Source of the DNA: Spirochaetia bacterium UBA6919 | Lineage (GTDB): Bacteria; Spirochaetota; UBA6919 | NCBI GenBank assembly: GCA_002450905.1 | Contig: DKAT01000036.1 | Span: 53,410 to 74,313, forward strand | Direction: 5' to 3' | Length of the DNA stretch: 20,904 nucleotides | Part shown: piece by piece, positions 8,412 through 15,371 of the stretch | Position numbering within the stretch: the stretch's first letter is position 1 | Layout: every line of letters begins with the position of its first letter | Made by a program: the position numbers and the translations under genes | The notes under the pieces: model-generated | Seen by the model: the letters and a program-made list of their open reading frames with translations, nothing else | Told to the model about the DNA's origin: nothing | Database searches by the model: none

Positions 8412-8482
8412 TTGTTGATAAATCAGTAATATTTTAATTAATTTTAAGAATGTAAATATGATAAAGAGTATAAGATCAACAA
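8412..8482 (-). repeat. Long-range inverted repeat next to a ribosome binding site
   Basis: TTGTTGAT (8412-8419) and ATCAACAA (8475-8482) are perfect inverted copies 55 bases apart. In minus-strand RNA the first arm spans the stop of the Cys/His-rich gene and the second ends directly at the GGAG of the Met-rich lipoprotein gene. Pairing could affect initiation there. The loop is AT-rich with no other visible structure. Confidence 0.35.
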
Positions 8483-8859
8483 ATGAGCTTTAATTGGGCG
8501 ATGTATATGGGGATTTTGTTCAGAATGGAATGATGTGTTGAGAGTGTAAAAGAACTCTCAGTGGTTAGTTTGTTATTTAGATTAACTATATTCCATGTTG
8601 GGAAGGATAATAGATAATTTGTATAAGAATTAATCGTATTTTTTTTGCTGTAATCTATATTTGAACAGTGACATATTCCACAATCATGTGATTTTTTTAT
8701 GGTGCAACAAGATTTTGAGGCATGCTTTGTATCAATGTGCGTGGAACAGGACTTTTTTTCCTTTGAATGTTCAGCGCAGTTTACCAGAGCGAAATGAACT
8801 TGCGTTACACAAAGAAATATAGAAATAAGTATAATATGAAATATTTTTTGTCGATACAT
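8476..8859 (-). CDS. Cys/His-rich small exported protein, first gene of the efflux locus
   Basis: A 127-residue protein from the chosen start. A hydrophobic leader (about 6-26) ends in FALVNC, which fits a spirochaete lipobox with C28 acylated, or a plain signal peptide. Residues 31-65 are packed with possible metal ligands: H31, C38, H41, H46, C51, C52, H58, C60, C63, H64 and C65, ending in CGICHC. The C-terminal half is Ser/Thr/Asn-rich with a few hydrophobic strands and a final cysteine. The ATG at 8859 is preferred over one at 8871 because the promoter -10 box ends at 8873, so the upstream ATG would lie at or before the transcript start. No clear ribosome binding site is seen. Binding or sensing of copper outside the cytoplasm is an inference from residues and position; no family was recognised. 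Confidence 0.75.
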   Translation of the reverse strand: MYRQKIFHIILISIFLCVTQVHFALVNCAEHSKEKKSCSTHIDTKHASKSCCTIKKSHDCGICHCSNIDYSKKNTINSYTNYLLSFPTWNIVNLNNKLTTESSFTLSTHHSILNKIPIYIAQLKLIC

Positions 8860-8872
8860 AATTCTTACCATA

Positions 8873-8902
8873 AATATAAAACACTTTTATCTGAATTGTC
8901 AA
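8873..8902 (-). promoter_or_regulatory. Promoter of the metal-efflux operon
   Basis: On the minus strand TTGACA (8902-8897) is followed after 17 or 18 bases by TTATAT or TATATT (8879-8873). The start of transcription would fall near 8866, leaving a leader of only about seven bases before the ATG at 8859. The -35 box shares its bases with the -35 of the opposite promoter through the dyad AATTG-T-CAATT. Confidence 0.6.
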
Positions 8903-8925
8903 TTAAAAAAAAATCTTTTTATAGA
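8896..8925 (+). promoter_or_regulatory. Promoter of the metallo-hydrolase gene
   Basis: TTGTCA (8896-8901), an 18-base spacer and TATAGA (8920-8925) fit a housekeeping promoter. Transcription would begin near 8932, just upstream of the AAAGGG ribosome binding site at 8940-8945. This also supports the TTG start at 8953 over any upstream ATG. Confidence 0.45.
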
Positions 8926-8952
8926 AATAATTTTATACTAAAGGGTAATCCA

Positions 8953-9909
8953 TTGTTCATAGATAAATTAGAATACAACATCCACTCCATTGATTTAATG
9001 GAAAATAATCGTAGTCTAAGAACATCTTGTTATGTTATTCAGGATGAGAAAATAGTGATTATTGAGACAGGAGCTTCTCCCAGCAATCAGATCATATTGA
9101 ATTCCCTTGAAGAACTTGGAATATCAAGAGAATCCGTCGACGGTGTGATTGTAACCCATATTCACCTGGATCATGCTGGGGGTGCAGGACTGTTGATGCA
9201 ACACCTTCCTAATGCAAAATTATATGTCCATTCTAGAGGAGCACAGCATCTGATTAATCCTGACAAGTTGATATCTAGTTCCAGATTAGTATATGGCGAG
9301 AAGTTCGATAAAATGTTTAGTCCTATTCTTGCAATTCCTGAGGAAAGGGTAGTTATCACTGGAGAGGGTGATAGATTTCAATTGGGAACAAATAGAGAAT
9401 TATTATTTTATGATTGTCCCGGACATGCATTACACCATATTTTTATTTTAGATACGGCAAGCAATGGAATCTTCACAGGGGATACGGCAGGGATACTGTA
9501 TAGGGAGATTAAAGAACACCATAACTTTGAATTATGCTTACCCACAAGTACCCCTACCCAATTTGATCCTGAGTCAATGAAAGATTCATTAAATCGTATG
9601 CTTCAACTAAGTCCTGAGAGAATATATTATACACATTACGGGATATCAGAATGTCCTGTTGATAAAATAAATGAAGTTATAAACTGGCTTGATCTCTTTT
9701 CAAATAAGTCGGTTGAACAATATAAAAAATATAAATCCTGGGAGAGTGTAGCTGATTTGCTTCGTCAGGAGATACATAAATATTTATACAAATATGGTAT
9801 TCCAACTGATTCTCCCGCATTAGATAGTCTGGAATTGGATATTTTCTTAAATGCGCAGGGAATTGAAAGCTATGTTAAACGTCTGGAACGTCAGGATAAA
9901 CCAAAATGA
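8953..9909 (+). CDS. Metallo-beta-lactamase-fold hydrolase, TTG start
   Basis: A cytoplasmic hydrolase of the binuclear metallo-beta-lactamase fold (318 residues). The full ligand set is visible: HIHLDH (H69, H71, D73, H74), GH at H158, GDT at D177 and YTHYG at H228. It resembles the ST1585-like single-domain group, and the substrate cannot be read from sequence. The C-terminal 80 residues (KKYKSWESVADLLRQEIHKY and on) form an extra helical part. The start is TTG, with AAAGGG seven bases upstream. The open frame runs back to 8767, but that part has no ribosome binding site, overlaps the divergent gene and lies upstream of the likely transcript start. The gene stands alone, divergent from the efflux operon, ending about 50 bases before the tRNA promoter. 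A glyoxalase or lactonase activity is possible but unsupported. Confidence 0.88.
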   Translation: MFIDKLEYNIHSIDLMENNRSLRTSCYVIQDEKIVIIETGASPSNQIILNSLEELGISRESVDGVIVTHIHLDHAGGAGLLMQHLPNAKLYVHSRGAQHLINPDKLISSSRLVYGEKFDKMFSPILAIPEERVVITGEGDRFQLGTNRELLFYDCPGHALHHIFILDTASNGIFTGDTAGILYREIKEHHNFELCLPTSTPTQFDPESMKDSLNRMLQLSPERIYYTHYGISECPVDKINEVINWLDLFSNKSVEQYKKYKSWESVADLLRQEIHKYLYKYGIPTDSPALDSLELDIFLNAQGIESYVKRLERQDKPK

Positions 9910-9958
9910 CTTCCTATTCAAATAATTCCAATTGACTTAAAAAAATTATATAAAATAG

Positions 9959-9987
9959 TTGACAAAATTTGATCATTTCTTTATATT
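9959..9987 (+). promoter_or_regulatory. tRNA-Asn promoter
   Basis: TTGACA (9959-9964), exactly 17 bases, then TATATT (9982-9987): the most consensus-like promoter in the window. It places the transcript start near 9994, about seven bases before the mature tRNA 5' end. Confidence 0.8.
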
Positions 9988-10000
9988 AATTCTCACGCCT

Positions 10001-10073
10001 TCCCGTGTAGCTCAGTCGGTAGAGCAAGTGGCTGTTAACCACTGGGTCGCAAGTTCGAGTCTTGCCGCGGGAG
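10001..10073 (+). tRNA. tRNA-Asn (anticodon GUU)
   Basis: A complete cloverleaf can be folded by hand. The acceptor stem TCCCGTG (10001-10007) pairs with CGCGGGA (10066-10072) with one G-U. The D stem is GCTC/GAGC with loop AGTCGGTA, the anticodon stem AGTGG/CCACT with loop CTGTTAA, the variable loop GGGTC, and the T stem GCAAG/CTTGC with loop TTCGAGT. The anticodon GTT at 10034-10036 reads AAC and AAU. The discriminator is G73, the usual base for tRNA-Asn. CCA is not encoded (CAT follows), so it must be added by CCA transferase. Confidence 0.97.
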
Positions 10074-10127
10074 CATATTTAAAGTTTTAAGTACCCCCTA
10101 AATTAAACACATTGATTTCTCTCTGTC

Positions 10128-10151
10128 CTTACACTGTAAATTTATTGTAAG
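10128..10151. repeat. Dyad cluster between tRNA-Asn and tilS
   Basis: CTTACA (10128-10133) is mirrored by TGTAAG (10146-10151), and TTACA-C-TGTAA (10129-10139) is a tighter dyad sharing the first arm, so three half-sites of one motif occur in 24 bases. Position between two convergent units suggests a weak hairpin at the transcript ends, but there is no T run, and a regulator site cannot be excluded. Confidence 0.25.
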
Positions 10152-10210
10152 AAAGAAATAATACTTCTAATATAATGACATATTATTAGCCATTTTTAAT
10201 CACCAAATAA

Positions 10211-11650
10211 TTAATTATTTTTAGTAAATAATATTCTAGTGATGTCTTTTGTTTGATTGTCTACAAAATATTTCTGAGCGAGTCTTAAAAGTGGGTAGGG
10301 AGGAAAAGATATTAGAGCAATAGGTTGTGATCCATCACAAATTAATATTACTTTTTTTCGCTTTCTCAGAGGGATTTTTTGATTGATTAATACATCTTTT
10401 ATTTTTTGGGAGCCTGTTTTATTATTAATGATTATTCTCTCTCCTGGTTCATGAGGGCGTAGTATAATTTTATTTGTAATTTTTCCTGAGTCAATATACA
10501 TTATAATCTGGTGATCTAAAAATGGATTTTTTAAATTAGTGAGGTTCTCATTATTAATCGAATCCATTTTAATTATCCATGGATAGAGATTTGGTTTAGA
10601 GAATACAGGATAGGATATATCTTTTTCCAATTCAATGTATTGGGAGATATCATATTTTTTTTCCTGATCCAGATATATAATAAGCTTATTATATTCGATT
10701 GAAATATTAATATCTTTTTTGTGGAAAAGAAAATCTGTACCTAAATAATTGGATTTGTATATTCTATTAATAATTTTATCTAATTGGTTATAGGTAAAGT
10801 AATGCCAGTGAGATCCAATTTTTCTGGTTAGTTGAACAATCATTTTTCGTTGAAGAAAATCTGGATTTTGTTTAAAAAGATTTATGTCCAGAATAATCTC
10901 TAGACTATTTTTGCTTATGAGATTTGTTTTTAAAACACTGTTGAAATGATATTTAATATGATTATTATATTCTTTTATATTATAAATTGTATGAAGAATG
11001 TGTTGTTTATAGGTTGGAAAAAGGGTTTCAATGAGAGGAATGAGTTGATTTCGTATTTTATTTCTTAAATAATAATTTTTTACATTACTTGAATCAATAT
11101 TATAAGTGATATTATTTTCATTTAAATATTTAAATATATCTCTTTTATTAAAATTGAGGAGAGGCCGAATAATTGTAATTTTCCTGTAATTTGACTTATA
11201 AGTCATAGGAATTAATGATTTTAAAGAAGATCCCCGAAAGAGTCTCATGAGAAATGTCTCAATTTGATCGTCGAGATGATGAGATAGCAGAACTTTATTA
11301 TAATTAAATTCCTGGGATATCTGCTGGAAGTAATCAAATCGGAGTTGTCGGGCAGTATTCTGAATGTTTGATAGATTTGTAATGGGGTTTTCTTTCATGT
11401 GGAGTTTTAGATTATGTTCTGATGATAATTTTTGTAAGGTGAGGATTTCATTTTCACACTCTAAAGGACGTAATTGATAATTTATATAGGCAAGACCAAT
11501 TGTTATAGGGATTTTTTTTGATAACTCGAGTAACAAATAAAGGAGACAGGTTGAATCGGGGCCAGTTGAAATTCCCAGGAGTAATTTATCATCTTCAGAA
11601 ATAAGTTTTTCTTTAGTATTAAGTTCTAAAAACTCTTCTAATAAGCTCAT
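10211..11650 (-). CDS. tilS: tRNA(Ile)-lysidine synthase TilS
   Basis: A cytoplasmic enzyme that attaches lysine to C34 of tRNA-Ile(CAU) using ATP, so that the tRNA reads AUA instead of AUG. At 479 residues it has the full two-part layout. The N-terminal PP-loop ATPase includes LSHHLDDQIETFLMRLFRGS (123-142). The C-terminal substrate domain begins near 395 with IILRPHEPGER and continues GSQKIKDVLINQKIP. The PP-loop reads STGPDS (28-33) where SGGxDS is usual, so the first glycine is threonine. The rest of the protein is intact, so it is probably active. The ATG overlaps the pth stop by four bases (ATGA) and has no ribosome binding site, so translation is coupled. It is the last gene of the ispE operon. 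It is essential in most bacteria, and AUA is common in these AT-rich genes. Confidence 0.95.
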   Translation of the reverse strand: MSLLEEFLELNTKEKLISEDDKLLLGISTGPDSTCLLYLLLELSKKIPITIGLAYINYQLRPLECENEILTLQKLSSEHNLKLHMKENPITNLSNIQNTARQLRFDYFQQISQEFNYNKVLLSHHLDDQIETFLMRLFRGSSLKSLIPMTYKSNYRKITIIRPLLNFNKRDIFKYLNENNITYNIDSSNVKNYYLRNKIRNQLIPLIETLFPTYKQHILHTIYNIKEYNNHIKYHFNSVLKTNLISKNSLEIILDINLFKQNPDFLQRKMIVQLTRKIGSHWHYFTYNQLDKIINRIYKSNYLGTDFLFHKKDINISIEYNKLIIYLDQEKKYDISQYIELEKDISYPVFSKPNLYPWIIKMDSINNENLTNLKNPFLDHQIIMYIDSGKITNKIILRPHEPGERIIINNKTGSQKIKDVLINQKIPLRKRKKVILICDGSQPIALISFPPYPLLRLAQKYFVDNQTKDITRILFTKNN

Positions 11651-12207
11651 GTATTATATTCATTCATACATTTCTCTATAGAATTAGTGATTAAGGTATG
11701 AACAGCATTTTTTGCTTTATCAATAAATGATTCCAAATCTTTTCTCTCATCAGCATTAAATGGGGAAAGAACATAATTTGAAATTACTGTTTTTTGTGCA
11801 GGTAAACCAATTCCAAGACGTATTCTTGGGAATAAATCCGATCCAAAACACTGGATGATAGATTTTAGTCCGTTATGGCCCCCATCTGATCCTGATTTTC
11901 GAACACGGATTGCTGAAAATGGTATATTCAAGTCATCAACCAGCACGATAATATCTTCCAAGTTGATTTTGAAATAGCCTGCGATATCCCGGATAGCCTG
12001 CCCACTTAGATTCATATAGGTCATTGGCTTCATCAGGATAACCAAATGATTATCAATACTTCCTTTTCCATAAACTGCTTTAAACTTAGTTTCATTTAAA
12101 TCAATACCACAGGCATTTGAGAGGGCATCCACCACCATAAAACCCAAGTTATGACGGTGATTTTTATAATTAGATCCCGGGTTTCCTAATCCTACAATTA
12201 AATTCAT
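11647..12207 (-). CDS. pth: Peptidyl-tRNA hydrolase
   Basis: This enzyme frees peptide from peptidyl-tRNA that has dropped off ribosomes. At 186 residues it is a normal Pth. The N-terminus reads IVGLGNPGSNYKNHRHNLGF, giving the catalytic histidine H19 and N9. KPMTYMNLSGQ supplies the second conserved asparagine, LVDDLNIPF the aspartate that raises the histidine pKa, and GSDGGHNGLKSI the tRNA-binding loop. All key residues are present. Only a weak AGG, well upstream, serves as ribosome binding site, so coupling to rplY (22 bases before it) is likely. It overlaps tilS by four bases. Confidence 0.97.
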   Translation of the reverse strand: MNLIVGLGNPGSNYKNHRHNLGFMVVDALSNACGIDLNETKFKAVYGKGSIDNHLVILMKPMTYMNLSGQAIRDIAGYFKINLEDIIVLVDDLNIPFSAIRVRKSGSDGGHNGLKSIIQCFGSDLFPRIRLGIGLPAQKTVISNYVLSPFNADERKDLESFIDKAKNAVHTLITNSIEKCMNEYNT

Positions 12208-12229
12208 ATGAATAGCTTAACCTGGATTA

Positions 12230-12814
12230 TTAATCACCCTTTTTTTGCTCAGACAATTTTGTTGTTCTTGATGCTGCAACAGATGCAACTGCCTGTTTTG
12301 GTTTATTCAGGATTGTAACACTATCAGCTAATTTTAGGCTTTCCACATAAATTGCGTCCCCTACATTCATTTCAGTCACATCGACTTCTACTGTGGAAGG
12401 GATATTTTTAGGAAGAGACCTGATTGATAACTTATGGAGCTTATGTTCTAGAACCCCTCCAAGTTTTGCTCCTTTGGATACTCCAGTTAATTTTATAGGG
12501 ATATTTGTTTTAACAATTTTATTATCAGATATTTCAAGAAAATCTACGTGAATAATTTCTTTTAAGAGGGGTGCAATTTCGTAGGATTTAACAAGTACCT
12601 GACGTTTTTTATCTCCTGCAATATCCAAATTTATAACCAGATGATCTCCTGATTCATGATATACTTTTTCAAAAGTAATCCGATCGACAGTTACATTAAC
12701 ATTTTTATCTGCTCCATAACAAATTGCAGGGACTTTTCCGCTTTTTCTAATTTGTTTTAGATAACCTTTCGTATTAATTTCTCGCATCTCGCCTTGTAAT
12801 GATAAATTAGACAT
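12230..12814 (-). CDS. rplY: 50S ribosomal protein bL25, long CTC form
   Basis: A ribosomal protein that binds 5S rRNA at the central protuberance. At 194 residues it is the long form: the bL25 domain (about 1-92) begins with LSLQGEMREINTKGYLKQIR, RKSGKVPAICYG and a DRITFEKVY segment, and the CTC/TL5 beta-domain (about 95-180) contains GVSKGAKLGGVLEHKL and SLPKNIPSTVEVDVTEMNVG. GAGG lies five bases before the ATG. It follows ispE by 23 bases and precedes pth by 22, an order seen widely in bacteria for ctc and pth. The Ctc name reflects a stress link in Bacillus; nothing here shows stress control. Confidence 0.95.
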   Translation of the reverse strand: MSNLSLQGEMREINTKGYLKQIRKSGKVPAICYGADKNVNVTVDRITFEKVYHESGDHLVINLDIAGDKKRQVLVKSYEIAPLLKEIIHVDFLEISDNKIVKTNIPIKLTGVSKGAKLGGVLEHKLHKLSIRSLPKNIPSTVEVDVTEMNVGDAIYVESLKLADSVTILNKPKQAVASVAASRTTKLSEQKKGD

Positions 12815-12837
12815 TTTAACCTCTGTATATAATTTAA

Positions 12838-13698
12838 TTAAAATTGATTTTGAGCTAAAAAAACCTGGTAATCACTGTCTTTTAGGATATTATAGGACTT
12901 AATTGCTTTGTCTTCCTGATGGAATATCCCTAACATGGATGAACCACTTCCTGACATAAGAGAAGTATCAGCCCCTGATTTAATTAACTCATTCTTAATA
13001 TTATTTAATATCGGATATTTTTTAAAGATTGTATCCTCAAAATGATTGTATATATTTAAATAAACTTTTGAATGATCATGATTTCTTATACCATTCAATA
13101 ATTCATCTATACTATATTTCTGATTCTCAATACTGCTTAAATTAATACCATCATAAGCATCTTTTGTCGATGAATGGATATTAGGATAAACTATCACATA
13201 ATATAGAAAATTGGGCTGATCGTTATAAAAGGTCAACTTATCGCCAATTCCTTCTCCCCGAGCTAACCCACCTTGTATAAATAAGGGAACATCTGCTCCC
13301 AGTTTACTTCCAATTTGAATTAAATCATTTTTTGTAAGCCCCAATTGATAATGCTGATTAATCATTTTAAGAGCACAGGCTGCGTTGCTACTCCCTCCGC
13401 CTAATCCAGCCCCCATAGGGATAATTTTTTCTAATCTAATTCTTAAACCTTTACTATCCTTGGGTATTTTAAATTGTAGCAACTGAATTACTTTCCAGAT
13501 TATATTATCTTCATTTTCAATGGTCTTAATATTGCATTCAAACTGAAAATCCTCATTTCCTGATTCTTCAAAAACCATTTGGTCATGAAGACTAATGGTC
13601 TGGAAGAGAGTGTCAATATTGTGATAACCATCCTGCCTGCGATTTAGAACCTTTAAAAATAGATTAATCTTAGCATAGGATTTCACTAACTTATGCAT
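12838..13698 (-). CDS. ispE: 4-diphosphocytidyl-2-C-methyl-D-erythritol kinase
   Basis: A GHMP-family kinase that phosphorylates CDP-methylerythritol in the non-mevalonate (MEP) pathway to isoprenoid precursors, in the cytoplasm. At 286 residues it is normal. Motif 1 SYAKINLFLKV contains the substrate lysine K10. The ATP loop is IPMGAGLGGGSSNAACAL (93-110), LGADVPLF holds the catalytic D136, and the third motif is SLMSGSGSSMLGIF near 250-263. The ATG at 13698 is the only start compatible with motif 1. It has no ribosome binding site, and a TATAAT ends only 12 bases upstream, so the mRNA may be nearly leaderless. It heads the ispE-rplY-pth-tilS operon and is divergent from the K+ channel gene. 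Confidence 0.97.
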   Translation of the reverse strand: MHKLVKSYAKINLFLKVLNRRQDGYHNIDTLFQTISLHDQMVFEESGNEDFQFECNIKTIENEDNIIWKVIQLLQFKIPKDSKGLRIRLEKIIPMGAGLGGGSSNAACALKMINQHYQLGLTKNDLIQIGSKLGADVPLFIQGGLARGEGIGDKLTFYNDQPNFLYYVIVYPNIHSSTKDAYDGINLSSIENQKYSIDELLNGIRNHDHSKVYLNIYNHFEDTIFKKYPILNNIKNELIKSGADTSLMSGSGSSMLGIFHQEDKAIKSYNILKDSDYQVFLAQNQF

Positions 13699-13710
13699 AA
13701 ATTATTAAAA

Positions 13711-13716
13711 ATTATA
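13711..13716 (-). promoter_or_regulatory. -10 box of the ispE operon
   Basis: TATAAT on the minus strand (13716-13711) ends 12 bases before the ispE ATG, which predicts a leader of about five bases. The position for a -35 (13739-13734, TCGAGG) is poor. A TTGACA at 13727-13722 is close by but only five bases from the -10; it would instead match a poor TAATTT placed against the start codon. Confidence 0.4.
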
Positions 13717-13915
13717 CAATTTGTCAATTAAACCCTCGATTTCCACCAAGATCTTTATATAAGGATATAAAATATATAAAAAAAATAATAATTATCAAAA
13801 ATATTTTATCAAAAAATCTTTTAATTAAATATAGATATTAAAAAATCATTTATACCCGATATCTCAGGCAAGGTATATACTTTCATTACATGATCCAAAG
13901 AAGATTTAAAATTAG

Positions 13916-14923
13916 ATGAATCCGACAAGAAAATTAATTATATTATTTAGTATATTGTTTATTATTTTACTGATTGGTACAATTGGTTTTGTTTTAATTG
14001 AAGGGGATAAGGACTGGAACTTACTGGACTCCTTTTATTTTACACTAATTACACTTACGACGATTGGATATGGTGAGACTCATAATTTAAGTAGATCTGG
14101 ACGTATATTTACAATATTTCTTATTTTTTTTGGTGTTGGAACCACATATTACATCATTACAACAACAGCTCAGATAATCTTGGAAGGACATCTCAGGAAC
14201 TATTTTTGGAGAAAGAGGATGACAAAAAGTATTGACAAGTTAAGAGGTCATTATATTATTTGTGGATATGGTAGAATTGGTAGTTATGTTTGTGATGAGC
14301 TATATAGAATAGGAATACCGTTTGTTATCATTGAAAATGGTAAGATTGAAGAACTAGAGAGGATAGGATATTTATTTATTCAGGGTGATGCATCAAATGA
14401 CCAGGTATTATTAGAAGCAGGGATTATGAATGCACGTGCTTTGGTTATTGCAGTAGGAAATGACCCTGATAGTGTATTTATTACCCTTTCTGCAAGAGAT
14501 ATTCGAAAAGATATTTACATACTTGCCCGTTTTGAACAATTGGGTAGTGACAAGAAGCTTATGAAAGCAGGTGCCAATAAGGTAATATCGCCTCATCTTG
14601 TGAGTGGTGGGAGGATGTTACAACTTCTGTTAAAACCAACTGTGACTGATTTCCTGGATCTAGCTACCTCTCCGGTGATGATTGAATTAACATTTGAAGA
14701 GATCAAGATTAAACAAGATTCGAAATATATTGGCTTAACTCTTGAGCAATCAGCACTCAGAAAGGATTTTGGAGTGATAGTTGTAGGGATTCAAGATAAG
14801 GAATTAGTCATGAAGTTTAACCCCTCTCCAAATACTACTATCAATGAGGATGACGTCATTATTGTGCTTGGAAATTTTGAACAGATCAATAAACTAAAGA
14901 AATTAGAGAACCCCGTAATTTAA
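13916..14923 (+). CDS. Two-helix K+ channel with RCK domain (Kch/MthK-like)
   Basis: A ligand-gated potassium channel subunit of 335 residues that probably works as a tetramer in the inner membrane. TM1 is at about 7-28, the pore helix and selectivity filter TTIGYG at 48-53, and TM2 at about 64-85. The cytoplasmic RCK/TrkA-N domain starts at HYIICGYGRIGSYV (GYGRIG, 117-122) with E140 at the end of the second strand, where NAD(H)- or nucleotide-binding members have an acid. A TrkA-C domain covers about 255-335. The layout matches MthK and GsuK rather than six-helix channels. The ATG has only a distant AAGAAG upstream. A TATACT at 13876-13881 may be its -10, but no good -35 is seen. The stop shares one base with the NfeD-like gene (TAATG). 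The ligand and gating signal cannot be read from sequence. Confidence 0.93.
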   Translation: MNPTRKLIILFSILFIILLIGTIGFVLIEGDKDWNLLDSFYFTLITLTTIGYGETHNLSRSGRIFTIFLIFFGVGTTYYIITTTAQIILEGHLRNYFWRKRMTKSIDKLRGHYIICGYGRIGSYVCDELYRIGIPFVIIENGKIEELERIGYLFIQGDASNDQVLLEAGIMNARALVIAVGNDPDSVFITLSARDIRKDIYILARFEQLGSDKKLMKAGANKVISPHLVSGGRMLQLLLKPTVTDFLDLATSPVMIELTFEEIKIKQDSKYIGLTLEQSALRKDFGVIVVGIQDKELVMKFNPSPNTTINEDDVIIVLGNFEQINKLKKLENPVI

Positions 14924-15366
14924 TGGAAGAGTGGATAATAATATCACTATTTGTTATAGGATTATGTCTTGTTGCAATTGAAACAGTAATACCTGGTATG
15001 ATAACAGGGATTATAGGTTTCGCATTAATTATATACTCAGTTATAGAGGCATATTATCTTGGTGGGTATTTATATTCTATTGGACTAATAATCTTCGCTA
15101 TCATAATTTTGCCATTTGCGATTAGAAAAGCTAGAAAGTTGGTTCAATTAAAAAAAGTATCTGACTCATCAATGAATAATAGCATATTAAGTTTAATTGG
15201 TCAAAGTGGAAAGACAATATCATCTCTTTATCCTGTAGGGAAAGCTGTAATTCAAGGGAAACGGTATGTTGTTTATACAGATGAGCATCAAATTGAGGAA
15301 AATCAGGATATTATCGTTACAAAAATTGATGGGCAAAAGATTTTTGTGAATACTAAATCAGGGTAA
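14923..15366 (+). CDS. Short NfeD-like membrane protein
   Basis: A 147-residue protein with membrane helices at about 4-19, 23-42 and 48-68 and a small C-terminal beta domain (about 88-143) of the NfeD OB-fold type. That domain reads LIGQSGKTISSLYPVGKAVI, then NQDIIVTKIDGQKIFV. Short NfeD proteins usually pair with stomatin/flotillin (SPFH) partners or a membrane protease and are linked to membrane quality and microdomains. No such partner lies in this window. Instead the ATG overlaps the K+ channel stop by one base, so the two proteins are probably made together. No separate ribosome binding site is evident, which fits coupling. Confidence 0.85.
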   Translation: MEEWIIISLFVIGLCLVAIETVIPGMITGIIGFALIIYSVIEAYYLGGYLYSIGLIIFAIIILPFAIRKARKLVQLKKVSDSSMNNSILSLIGQSGKTISSLYPVGKAVIQGKRYVVYTDEHQIEENQDIIVTKIDGQKIFVNTKSG

Positions 15367-15371
15367 TTTTG

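Noticed and set aside
8767..8952. N-terminal extension of the metallo-hydrolase
   Set aside because: No ribosome binding site, overlaps the divergent Cys/His-rich gene and the shared promoters, and lies before the likely transcript start.
10205..10220. 16-base perfect AT palindrome across the tilS stop codon
   Set aside because: Made only of A and T; too weak a hairpin to call a terminator and common by chance at this composition.
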